Assembly: GCF_017254845.1 (NCBI RefSeq)
Contig: NZ_JAFKCU010000002.1
Location: forward strand, 434,001-498,000
DNA length: 64,000 nt
DNA from: Algoriphagus pacificus
GTDB lineage: Bacteria > Bacteroidota > Bacteroidia > Cytophagales > Cyclobacteriaceae
Direction: 5' to 3'
Part shown: positions 35,701 through 44,066 of the stretch, piece after piece
Layout: the number at the start of each line of letters is the position of its first letter
How positions within the stretch are numbered: the first letter of the stretch is position 1
The notes under the pieces: model-generated
What the model was told of the DNA's origin: nothing
The model's input: only the letters and a program-made list of their open reading frames with translations
Database searches by the model: none
Translations under genes and position numbers: made by a program

Positions 35701-36412
35701 CAATATCTCTTGTTTCGAAGAAATCTGCTTTATCCTGTGTTTTCGGAGCAAATTGCTGCGCTTTTGGTCCTGCTACAAAAGCAACGTTATCCTTGTAAGC
35801 AGAGGCGATTCTGTTCGGATGTTTTTTGGAGGTTTCTTTGATCAGTTGGAAAAGCGTCTTTTGCTTTTCTTCACCATCAATAATAAAAGTGCCATTGAAG
35901 ATTTTATGTCGGCAATGCTCAGAGTTTACTTGGCTAAATCCAAACACTTCTGAATCTGTCAAAGGTCTACCCAATTGCTTGGCTACATTCTCCAAGTAGT
36001 CAACCTCTTCCTGGCTTAAAGCCAAACCTTCTTTTTTATTATAAGCTGCGATATCCTGAATTTCCTGAATCTTTTCAGGCTCTAAATGGATGTCAAAAAT
36101 ATCCTGATCCAATCCATCATAAGCTTTTTGAAGCATAGGATCGATTTGATCGGCTGGGTTCATCGGGAAAAACTCCTCAATCCTGATAATGCCAGGAATC
36201 CCCATGTTTCCAGTGATTTCCACTGCATTGGTAGACCAGGGAGTGATCATCTCTTTTCTGGGTCCTGAGAATTTACCTTCTACTTTGCTGGTTTCCAGTG
36301 CTTTCGCTTCGCCAAATAGCCAGATTAATTTCTGGATGTCTTCAGGCGCGAAAGGTTGAGGGGTTTGAACTGCGTAGATAAGGTTTTGAGGGGATTCGAA
36401 GAAGAAAATCAT
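32726..36412 (-). CDS. purL: Phosphoribosylformylglycinamidine synthase (long single-chain PurL)
   Basis: 1228 residues, the usual length for the fused large PurL. Order: N-terminal PurS-like segment, linker, two AIRS-type halves with the ATP-binding [51 protein letters not shown] and [12 protein letters not shown], then the class I glutamine amidotransferase domain with the nucleophile in [14 protein letters not shown] and HGEGKF and HIERS near the C-terminus. It makes FGAM from FGAR, glutamine and ATP in purine synthesis, in the cytosol. Monocistronic here, between the AT-rich cassette and the TetR/efflux operon. Confidence 0.97.
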   Translation of the reverse strand: [1228 protein letters not shown]

Positions 36413-36741
36413 GTCCTTAGGCTAGTAAGCTGCAAAGGTAAGGAATTGGACTATAGATTGAAAAATTTGAAAATTGAAAGATTGAAAAATATTGAATTGA
36501 ACTCGTTTTTCTGAGACGATTTTGATTTTTTATTCGTTCAAAAATGAAAATTCACCTTTGATTTTAGTCAAATTATTGCGGAAGAAATTGAAAGTTTTTG
36601 CAAAAAGTGTTCAATATCGTTCATTTTTCTATGTTAAATAATTGTTAACACCGAATTTTGTTCGTTGTTGGTACTATGGAAACTTTGGACTTCCCAAAAG
36701 TTTCCATAGTTTTGTGGTCTGATGATTCATGTAGAAGAATA
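36413..36741. other. Divergent intergenic region purL / TetR
   Basis: 329 bases. The left half is A/T-rich with no recognisable gene and must contain the purL promoter. The right half carries the 38-bp palindrome (36673-36710) in front of the TetR start. A long frame starting at 36658 runs into the TetR gene, but its first 28 codons cover the palindrome and have no TetR homology, so they are treated as leader. Confidence 0.6.
36673..36710. promoter_or_regulatory. Perfect 14-bp inverted repeat, probable TetR operator
   Basis: Left arm ACTATGGAAACTTT (36673-36686), right arm AAAGTTTCCATAGT (36697-36710), 10-base spacer. All 14 positions pair. It lies 31 bp upstream of the chosen TetR start (36742), the usual place for a TetR auto-operator. 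Symmetry and position suggest that the TetR protein binds here and controls itself plus the TolC-adaptor-RND operon. A hairpin/attenuator is the alternative, but only a short T-run follows. Confidence 0.6.
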
Positions 36742-37356
36742 ATGCGACAGAAGATTTTAGAGGTGGCAGTAGAGCAATTCAGCCGGTTTGGTGTCAGAAC
36801 CGTAACCATGGAAGATATTGCACGTTTGGTGGGGATTTCTAAAAAGACAATCTACCAGGATTTTAAGGATAAAAAAGAATTGGTCAAGGAGGCTTTTTCC
36901 ATGTTGCTCAAACATGATCAGGAAAAGTTGAGAGCAATTCTGAATGATGGGGATGGAGTCATTGACCATTTATTACAGATGTCCAAAACAATTCGAGACC
37001 GATTGGCGAATATGAATCCCATGGTCATTTTGGAAGTACAGAGATATTTCCCGGAAGCATGGGAAATGTTTGAGAAGTACAAGGAGGAAATTATCATGAC
37101 AGATATCGTCAATGTGCTCGAGAAAGGAAAAGCTTTAGGCTATTTTCGCGAGGATATTGATTCCCACATCCTAGCGAGGATGCGTATCAATCAAATCAAT
37201 TCTGTTTTTGATCCGAGTAATTTCAAAATGGAAGGATATAGTATTCTGGATCTTCAAATAGAAATGCTAGACCATTTTCTTCATGGAGTATTTACAGAGA
37301 AAGGAAGATTAGCTTACCAACAACAAAAAACAACTACCACAAATGAGAGGATCTGA
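36742..37356 (+). CDS. TetR-family regulator of the adjoining RND efflux operon
   Basis: 204 residues from the ATG at 36742 (MRQKILEVAVEQFSRFG), chosen because it begins the TetR_N domain. The earlier start at 36658 adds an unrelated 28-residue stretch. The HTH is TVTMEDIARLVGISKKTIYQDFKDKKELV (about residues 20-50), and the helical ligand-binding domain fills the rest. It is 61 bp upstream of the TolC gene on the same strand and is probably the first cistron of the operon. Pumps of this kind are usually de-repressed by their substrates. Confidence 0.85.
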   Translation: MRQKILEVAVEQFSRFGVRTVTMEDIARLVGISKKTIYQDFKDKKELVKEAFSMLLKHDQEKLRAILNDGDGVIDHLLQMSKTIRDRLANMNPMVILEVQRYFPEAWEMFEKYKEEIIMTDIVNVLEKGKALGYFREDIDSHILARMRINQINSVFDPSNFKMEGYSILDLQIEMLDHFLHGVFTEKGRLAYQQQKTTTTNERI

Positions 37357-37417
37357 GCAAGCAATCGCCTTTAAAGAAGTTGCCCCAACTCAAAGATCCT
37401 TGAATGATTTGCACACT

Positions 37418-38770
37418 ATGAAAAATTACCTTTTTGTACTGATTGCATTCTTGCTTTTTGGAGCCAATGTTTCAGCCCAGGAAGTATTGCAATTGAACCT
37501 GCAAGAAACCATCAGCTATGCGTTGGAAAACAATGTGGATGCCAAGAATGCCAAGTTGGAATTGATGATAGCGGAGGCTACTGTCAAAGAAGAAACTTCA
37601 AAGGGATTGCCCCAGATCAATGGCTCTTTCAATCTGAATTACAACCCATCTATTCCGGTTGTTTTCTTGCCAAATGAGCCTCCTTTTGGAGATCCCAATA
37701 TTGACTCTGATGTGATTCCTGCCAGATTCGGTGTTAGCTACCAATCAGGATTGTCAGCGACTGCATCTCAGATGATTTTTGATGGATCTTTCTTTGTTGG
37801 ATTGAGAGCGGCTAAAACTCTGAGGGAATTGACACAGTATGATGAGATCAAAACGCAAAATGATGTTATCGAAAATGTGAAGAAGGCCTTTTTTGGGGTT
37901 TTAGTCAATCAGGAGCGAATCAAATTAGCTGAAGCTAACCTGACCAGAATCGATTCTTTATTGGACGAAACCAAAGCTTTAAATGAAGCTGGGTTTACTG
38001 AGAAAATCGAAGTTTCCAGAATTCAGGTTCAGCGCAACAATACCTACACACAGGTGGAGCGTAGCAAAACAGCTTATGAGATTTCGAAGCAGTTGTTGAA
38101 AATCCAGATGGGTTTACCCAAGGAATATGACATCGAAATAACTGAGACTTTAGCTGAATTGAATCCACAATCAGAACTGGAGGAATTGATGTCGATGGAA
38201 GGAATGTATCGGGTTGAAGTAAGCCAATTGGAGAAAAACATTGAACTGGTTGGTTTGGATCTCAAAAATAACACAGTCCAATACATGCCGAGTATTGACT
38301 TCAATGCCAACTATCAGAGAAGTGGTGCTGCAAATAGTTTTTCCAATTTATATCAGTCAAGAAATTGGTTTTCCAGCTCCTTGCTTGGTGTGACCATGAC
38401 TATTCCGATTTTCGATGGTCTTGCAAAAAGTGCAAGAATTCAGAAAAACAGAGTTCAATTGCAGCAATTGGAGAATCAAATGGCTTTTCTGGATGATAAC
38501 ATCGCCTTGGAAATCTATGAAGCAAAAACCAATCTCAGAAATGACCTTCATATTCTGGAAGTTCAGCGTGAGAATATGGACTTGGCTCAGGAGGTTTATG
38601 ATATCTCCAAAATCAAATATAATGAAGGTGTCGGATCCAATTTGGAGGTTGTGGAAGCTGATGCGGCTTTGATCGAAGCTGAAATCAACTATCTGGCTGC
38701 TTTATACGACGGATTGGTTTCCAAAGTCAATCTGGAAAAGGCACTGGGTATTTTACAAATAGCTAAATAA
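37418..38770 (+). CDS. TolC-family outer-membrane efflux protein
   Basis: 450 residues from the ATG at 37418, which gives a normal signal peptide (MKNYLFVLIAFLLFGANVSAQ). A frame starting at 37343 would add 25 residues before it. Two OEP domains are visible as long alpha-helical hairpins: NVDAKNAKLELMIAEATVKEETSKGLPQINGSFNLNYN near the N-terminus and the repeat-like GLAKSARIQKNRVQLQQLENQMAFLDDNIALEIYEAKTNLRNDL later, closing with NEGVGSNLEVVEADAALIEAEINYLAALYD. It forms the outer-membrane channel of the tripartite pump encoded by the next two genes. Confidence 0.9.
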   Translation: MKNYLFVLIAFLLFGANVSAQEVLQLNLQETISYALENNVDAKNAKLELMIAEATVKEETSKGLPQINGSFNLNYNPSIPVVFLPNEPPFGDPNIDSDVIPARFGVSYQSGLSATASQMIFDGSFFVGLRAAKTLRELTQYDEIKTQNDVIENVKKAFFGVLVNQERIKLAEANLTRIDSLLDETKALNEAGFTEKIEVSRIQVQRNNTYTQVERSKTAYEISKQLLKIQMGLPKEYDIEITETLAELNPQSELEELMSMEGMYRVEVSQLEKNIELVGLDLKNNTVQYMPSIDFNANYQRSGAANSFSNLYQSRNWFSSSLLGVTMTIPIFDGLAKSARIQKNRVQLQQLENQMAFLDDNIALEIYEAKTNLRNDLHILEVQRENMDLAQEVYDISKIKYNEGVGSNLEVVEADAALIEAEINYLAALYDGLVSKVNLEKALGILQIAK

Positions 38771-38848
38771 TTAATTAAATAATTCGAATTCCCGCCTGTT
38801 GGCCTAAGGAAAAGCCAGCATCAGGATAGCAATACTAATAACACACAC

Positions 38849-39982
38849 ATGAAATCAACGCTTAAATTTTTGTCATTTGCCTCCTTGATTTTAGTGGCCT
38901 ATGGCTGTCAAAAAGGGGACGATTTAGAGTCCAAAAAAGAAAAGCTTGAGGAGCTGAAAACTGAGTCTGCAGAGCTTGCCGCTTCCATCGATGAATTGGA
39001 AAAGGAAATTGGAGCTTTGGATCCTGAGTTTTTGAAACAGACTCAAAAGTCAATGCTAGTAACTACTGTAAATGCTTCAAAAGGAAAATTTGAGCATTTC
39101 GTGGAGGTTACTGGTTCTGTACTTTCCAAGAAAAACGTCAGCATCAGTGCTGAAACTGCCGGTAGAATTTTGGAGGTTCCAGCTATTGAAGGAATGAGAG
39201 TTGCCAAAGGGCAATTGCTTGCAAAAATCGATGCTGAAACCATTCAGAGAAATATTGATGAATTGCAGACTTCTTTGGACCTAGCTAAGACTTTATTCGA
39301 AAAGCAGGAAAGACTTTGGAAGCAGGAAATCGGAACTGAAGTTCAGTACCTAGAAGCCAAAAACAGAAAAGAGTCGCTGGAAAATAGTATAGCTTCCTTG
39401 AAAACCCAATTGGATAAAGCATTTGTAAGAGCTCCATTTAACGGTACAATTGAAACTGTGAATGTTAGAATAGGAGAGTTGGTTCAGCCAGGATCTCCAA
39501 TGTTCCAGTTTGTTGGTGAAAGCGATTTGTTTATCGAAGCAGATATTTCTGAGAAGTACATTGGAGTACTTCATAAAGGAGATTCAGTTTATGTAAGTTT
39601 CCCATCTATCGATGAGGAGTTGCATACGAAGGTTTCTTCTGTTGGTGGGATCATTAATCCAAACAACAGAACTTTCAAAGTGGAGGTTTTCCTACCAAAC
39701 ATCAAGGATGTGAAACCAAATATGATCGCTGTATTAGAAATCAAGGATTACGAAAACACTTCTAGTGTATTGGTTCCCAACTATCTGATTTTGAGTGATA
39801 ATAGAGGTGATTACGTTTTCACAGTTGTAAACAACGTAGCAAAAAAGACCTATATCAAAAGAGGGATGACTTTTGACGGACAAACCGAAGTGATGGAAGG
39901 TTTAACTGGAAACGAAGTGATTATCGATAAAGGATTCAGAGAAGTAGGGGATAATTTCAACGTGAATATTTCCAAATTATAA
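38849..39982 (+). CDS. RND efflux periplasmic adaptor (MFP), lipoprotein
   Basis: 377 residues with a lipoprotein signal ending at Cys20 (VAYGCQK). Residues 25-60 form a heptad-rich helix (LESKKEKLEELKTESAELAASIDELEKEI). The lipoyl/barrel-sandwich halves are ISAETAGRILEVPAIEGMRVAKGQLLAKID and KAFVRAPFNGTIETVNVRIGELVQPGSPMF, with an alpha-hairpin between, then a beta-barrel and a membrane-proximal domain. The additional N-terminal coiled coil before the first lipoyl half is a Bacteroidota feature. It links the RND pump to TolC and starts 78 bp after the TolC gene. Confidence 0.9.
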   Translation: MKSTLKFLSFASLILVAYGCQKGDDLESKKEKLEELKTESAELAASIDELEKEIGALDPEFLKQTQKSMLVTTVNASKGKFEHFVEVTGSVLSKKNVSISAETAGRILEVPAIEGMRVAKGQLLAKIDAETIQRNIDELQTSLDLAKTLFEKQERLWKQEIGTEVQYLEAKNRKESLENSIASLKTQLDKAFVRAPFNGTIETVNVRIGELVQPGSPMFQFVGESDLFIEADISEKYIGVLHKGDSVYVSFPSIDEELHTKVSSVGGIINPNNRTFKVEVFLPNIKDVKPNMIAVLEIKDYENTSSVLVPNYLILSDNRGDYVFTVVNNVAKKTYIKRGMTFDGQTEVMEGLTGNEVIIDKGFREVGDNFNVNISKL

Positions 39983-39985
39983 GAC

Positions 39986-42900
39986 ATGGCTGAGCAACCA
40001 AAATCAAATACTATTAGAGAATTTGGGCTATCCAGCATGAGCGTGGATAATTCCACCTCAGTAGTGATCCTTACCTTGATCATTACTGTTTTGGGATTGA
40101 GCGCTTATCGTACCATGCCTAAAGAAAGCTTTCCGGAGATTGTTATTCCAACAGTCTATGTAGGAACTCCTTACCCAGGAAACTCTCCTGTGGATATGGA
40201 GAACTTGATCACTAGACCGATTGAGAAGGAATTAAAGTCTCTGAATGATATTAAGGATATTTCTTCCACTTCTGTGCAGGATTTCTCTTCGATTGTTATT
40301 GAATTCAACCCTGGTGTCGAGATTTCGAAGGCAATCCAAGATGTTAAAGATGCGGTAGATAAATCCAAAAGTGAGCTACCTACTGATTTGGATCAGGAGC
40401 CAAATGTGTTGGAAATCAACACTTCGGATTTCCCGATCATGAACGTGAATATCTCGGGAAATTATACCGAGGCAGAGTTGAAGAAATTTGGGGAATACCT
40501 GGAAGATGAAATAGAAAAGCTTTCTGAGATTTCTAAAGCTGAGTTGGCAGGAACTGTTGAAAGGGAGATCCAGATCAATGCGGATCCTTATAAAATGGAA
40601 GCCGTTGGGGTTAATTTTTCTGATATTTCCGGAGCCGTACAAGCTGAAAATGTGACTATCTCAGGAGGTAATATCCGTTCTGGTGAGTTTGAAAGAACCC
40701 TTCGAATCGATGGTGAGTTTACCGATCCAATGGACCTGCTGAATATCATCGTTAAGACAGATAATCAGAAGATCGTCTATCTAAGAGATGTTGCAGAGGT
40801 AAAAGACACTTATAAGGACAGATCAAGTTATGCTAGAAGTAAAAACCTTCCTGTAGTAACTATCAACGTGACCAAAAGAAGTGGTGAAAACCTATTGAAT
40901 GCAGCGGATAAAATCAAAGAGATTATTGAGGAAACCAAAGCCAATAGATTTCCATCAGATCTTGAAATCACTATTACCAATGACCAATCCAAGCAAACCA
41001 GACTACAGGTTAGTGACTTGGAAAACTCCATTATTTTCGGGGTAATCTTGGTTGTATTGGTCTTGATGTTCTTCTTGGGCTTCAGAAACGCCTTGTTCGT
41101 TGGGACAGCGATTCCGCTTTCCATGTTCATTTCGTTTTTGATCCTGAATGCTTTTGGGATTACGCTAAACCTGATGGTTTTATTCTCCCTGATTCTTGCA
41201 CTGGGAATGCTGGTGGATAACGGAATCGTGGTTGTAGAAAATATCTATCGATTGATGTCCGAAGGCAAGTCTGCTGTTCAAGCAGCTAAAGAAGGAGTAG
41301 GTGAAGTGGCTTGGCCGATTATTACATCCACAGCCACCACACTTGCCGCATTTTTACCTTTGGCATTCTGGGATGATTTGGTGGGAGAGTTTATGAAATA
41401 CCTTCCGATCACTTTGATCATTGTATTGTCTTCTTCCTTATTCGTTGCCTTGGTGATCAACCCTGTGTTGACATCTATGTATATGAAAGTGGAAGACGTT
41501 ACTAAGGAGAAACCAAAGCAGAAATCCATTGTTATTGCAGGGATTTTTCTAGTCTTAGCTACCATTTTCTATCTGGTTACATGGACAGCAATGGGATCAT
41601 TGATGTTGATCGCTTGCGTTTTGACCTTGTTCAATGTCTTCTTGCTTCGAAAAGGAATCAGATGGTTTCAGACAGTATTTTTGGTCAGACTGGAAAACAT
41701 GTATGAAGGTATTTTGAAGTATGCTTTAGCTGGAAAAAAGCCTTACATGTTTTTGGGAGGAACTGTTCTTCTTTTGGTTTTCTCAATGGCACTTTTAATT
41801 GTTGCCTCACCAAAAGTTTTGTTTTTCCCGGATAACCAACCACAATTAATCAATGTCTTTGTAGAGTTTCCTATTGGAACTGACATCGAAGCGACTAATA
41901 AATTTGTGGATGGAATGGAGGATGAGTTGATGACCACTCTAGATCCTTACTCTAATATCATAGAGTCAGTGATTACACAAGTAGGAGAAGGAACTGGCGA
42001 TCCTATAGAAGGTCCAAGTAATCAAGCTACACCTAATAAAGCGAAAATAACTATTGGATTCGTGGATTACATTGACCGTCAGGGAATTAATACGAATAAA
42101 GCCATGGAGGATATCCGAGGATTGGTAGAAAAATACCCTGGTGTTTTGATTACAGTGGATAAGCAAAGAAATGGACCTCCTGTAGGAAAGCAAGTCAATA
42201 TTGAATTTATAGGTGAAGATTACGAGGAATTGATTGCTTACGTGAATCAGACCCGTGAATATTTGGACAAGCAGAATATTGCTGGAATCGAGGAATTGAA
42301 ATCGGACTTGTCTTTGGGTAACCCAGAGTTGATTTTGGATATCGACCGAGATAAAGCCAGAAGATTTGGTTTGTCTACATCTCAAATTGCAACTGAGTTA
42401 AGAACTGCCTTATTTGGACTTGAAGTATCGAAATTCAAAGAAGGAGAAGATGATTATCCTATCCAGTTAAGATTGGAAGAAGATTACAGGTACGATATCA
42501 ATACGCTGATCAACAAAAAAATCGGATTCAGAGATAAGTTTGGAGAGAAGCGCGAGGTGCCGATTTCAGCTGTTGCTGATTTGCAATATGGATCGACATA
42601 TGGTTCTGTGAAAAGAAAAGATCTGGAGAAAGTCGTTTCTGTATATTCCAATGTGTTGGATGGATATAATCCAACTGAAGTAAACCAGAAGATTCAGGAT
42701 GCCTTGGCAAAGTATGATGTACCTGATGGTATCACTTTAAAATATGCAGGAGAGCAAGAAGAACAGGCAAAATCGATGCAGTTCCTTGTGAAAGCTTTGG
42801 CGATTGCCGTTTCGATGATCTTCTTGATTATCGTTGCTCAATTCAACTCAGTAACAACTCCATTTATCATCATGGCTTCTGTGGTATTAAGTACTATTGG

Positions 42901-43390
42901 TGTTTTCTTGGGGCTAGTAATATTCAACATGGACTTTGTTGTGATCATGACTGGTATCGGTATTATTTCCCTTGCTGGAGTCGTGGTAAACAATGCCATC
43001 GTATTGATCGACTATACTAACCTCGTAAGAGAGCGGAAGCGTGAAGAACAAGGAATTGGCAAAAACGATTACTTGTCCTATTCTGACTTGATGGGTAGTA
43101 TTGTTGAGTCTGGAAAAACAAGATTAAGACCGGTTCTTTTGACAGCAATTACCACAGTATTGGGATTGGTGCCGTTGGCAATCGGTATGAATATCAACTT
43201 TGGATCTTTATTGAGTTCATTCGATCCACAGTTTTATGTAGGAGGGGATAACGCAGCTTTTTGGGGACCAATGGCCTGGACAGTTATTTTCGGGTTAACC
43301 TTTGCGACCTTCCTCACGTTAGTAATTGTACCAGTCATGTATCTCTTGGCCGATAAGTTAAATATGCGGTTAAAGAAGATTAAAGCATGA
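39986..43390 (+). CDS. RND-family efflux permease (HAE/AcrB-like)
   Basis: 1134 residues, about 12 TM helices with two large periplasmic loops. TM4 has ILALGMLVDNGIVVVENIYRLMSEG, with the proton-relay acidic residue; the second half has IGIISLAGVVVNNAIVLIDYTNLVRERK, the NAIVLIDY signature of hydrophobe/amphiphile exporters rather than metal pumps. An odd point is the cytoplasmic/TM insert around residues 500-570 (VTKEKPKQKSIVIAGIFLVLATIFYLVTW plus another helix), giving two additional hydrophobic segments between halves compared with AcrB. It exports drugs, dyes, lipids or solvents. Starts 3 bp after the adaptor. Confidence 0.92.
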   Translation: MAEQPKSNTIREFGLSSMSVDNSTSVVILTLIITVLGLSAYRTMPKESFPEIVIPTVYVGTPYPGNSPVDMENLITRPIEKELKSLNDIKDISSTSVQDFSSIVIEFNPGVEISKAIQDVKDAVDKSKSELPTDLDQEPNVLEINTSDFPIMNVNISGNYTEAELKKFGEYLEDEIEKLSEISKAELAGTVEREIQINADPYKMEAVGVNFSDISGAVQAENVTISGGNIRSGEFERTLRIDGEFTDPMDLLNIIVKTDNQKIVYLRDVAEVKDTYKDRSSYARSKNLPVVTINVTKRSGENLLNAADKIKEIIEETKANRFPSDLEITITNDQSKQTRLQVSDLENSIIFGVILVVLVLMFFLGFRNALFVGTAIPLSMFISFLILNAFGITLNLMVLFSLILALGMLVDNGIVVVENIYRLMSEGKSAVQAAKEGVGEVAWPIITSTATTLAAFLPLAFWDDLVGEFMKYLPITLIIVLSSSLFVALVINPVLTSMYMKVEDVTKEKPKQKSIVIAGIFLVLATIFYLVTWTAMGSLMLIACVLTLFNVFLLRKGIRWFQTVFLVRLENMYEGILKYALAGKKPYMFLGGTVLLLVFSMALLIVASPKVLFFPDNQPQLINVFVEFPIGTDIEATNKFVDGMEDELMTTLDPYSNIIESVITQVGEGTGDPIEGPSNQATPNKAKITIGFVDYIDRQGINTNKAMEDIRGLVEKYPGVLITVDKQRNGPPVGKQVNIEFIGEDYEELIAYVNQTREYLDKQNIAGIEELKSDLSLGNPELILDIDRDKARRFGLSTSQIATELRTALFGLEVSKFKEGEDDYPIQLRLEEDYRYDINTLINKKIGFRDKFGEKREVPISAVADLQYGSTYGSVKRKDLEKVVSVYSNVLDGYNPTEVNQKIQDALAKYDVPDGITLKYAGEQEEQAKSMQFLVKALAIAVSMIFLIIVAQFNSVTTPFIIMASVVLSTIGVFLGLVIFNMDFVVIMTGIGIISLAGVVVNNAIVLIDYTNLVRERKREEQGIGKNDYLSYSDLMGSIVESGKTRLRPVLLTAITTVLGLVPLAIGMNINFGSLLSSFDPQFYVGGDNAAFWGPMAWTVIFGLTFATFLTLVIVPVMYLLADKLNMRLKKIKA

Positions 43391-43418
43391 TTGTTTTAAG
43401 GTTGGTGGTTTTTTTAAT

Positions 43419-43451
43419 AAAACCTCCGGGGTTCTATCCCGGGGGTTTTTT
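43419..43451 (+). terminator. Terminator of the RND efflux operon
   Basis: Stem AAACCTCCGGG / CCCGGGGGTTT (one G-T pair), loop GTTCTAT-like, followed by a T-run, 28 bases after the RND stop. It separates the operon from the NusG-like gene. Confidence 0.85.
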
Positions 43452-43525
43452 GATTTTTAGCCCTAGTTGGTTCGGCCTTTGCTGCTAAAAAATGTTAATT
43501 TTACAAACCCAAAAGGAAGTAAAAA

Positions 43526-44038
43526 ATGGAAGAATTAAAGTGGTACGTGATGTATACAGCGTCTCGTTCCGAGAAGAAGGTTGCAGCGAGATTAAAAGAA
43601 AATGGCAAGGAAGTTTATTTGCCGATAGTAGAAGAATTAAGACAATGGTCTGATCGAAAAAAGAAGGTAGAACGTCCCTTATTCAATGGGTATGTTTTTG
43701 TAAAGACCAGAAGAAATGAACTTTGGGAATGTTTACAGGTTCCCGGTGCAGTTAAATTTGTACACTTCTCCGGGCAGCATGCGACGATCAGAGATGAAGA
43801 GTTGGAAACCATTGCCAGAGTTATTTCAACTGGCGTTGCGATTGAGTCTGATGGCAGTGTCATTGAGCCAGGAGAAAAAGTAGAAGTGATAGGAGGGGCT
43901 CTTCAAAATATGACAGGAGAAGTAATCGAAAAAGGAAATAAAGATTATTTCCTGATCAGGATCCCAAGTATATATCAGAATATGCTGGTGAGTATTCCGA
44001 GGAAGTTTTTGCAAGCAATCGGCAAAGTCAATTCATAA
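43526..44038 (+). CDS. NusG-like specialised antiterminator (UpxY/RfaH type)
   Basis: 170 residues. The NGN domain covers residues 5-105: WYVMYTASRSEKKVAARLKENGKEVYLPIVEELRQWSDRKKKVERPLFNGYVFVKTRR, then a KOW domain from VIEPGEKVEVIGGALQNMTGEVIEKGNKDYFLIRI. This matches the UpxY group of NusG paralogues, which in Bacteroides are the first gene of capsule operons and let RNA polymerase read through. Here there is no downstream glycan operon: a terminator follows at once. It is therefore an orphan regulator acting elsewhere, or a remnant. Confidence 0.85.
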   Translation: MEELKWYVMYTASRSEKKVAARLKENGKEVYLPIVEELRQWSDRKKKVERPLFNGYVFVKTRRNELWECLQVPGAVKFVHFSGQHATIRDEELETIARVISTGVAIESDGSVIEPGEKVEVIGGALQNMTGEVIEKGNKDYFLIRIPSIYQNMLVSIPRKFLQAIGKVNS

Positions 44039-44065
44039 AAAAAGGAGCTAAAAAGCTCCTTTTTC
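44036..44065. terminator. Bidirectional terminator between the NusG-like gene and the beta-barrel gene
   Basis: Stem AAAGGAGCT / AGCTCCTTT with loop AAAA, flanked by A-run and T-run on both sides. It overlaps the NusG-like stop codon and ends 2 bp before the convergent porin-like gene. Confidence 0.9.
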
Positions 44066-44066
44066 A

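Noticed and set aside
36630-36650. GTTAA...TTAAC inverted repeat upstream of the TetR gene
   Set aside because: Only 5-bp arms in very AT-rich DNA; expected by chance, and far weaker than the 14-bp palindrome next to it.
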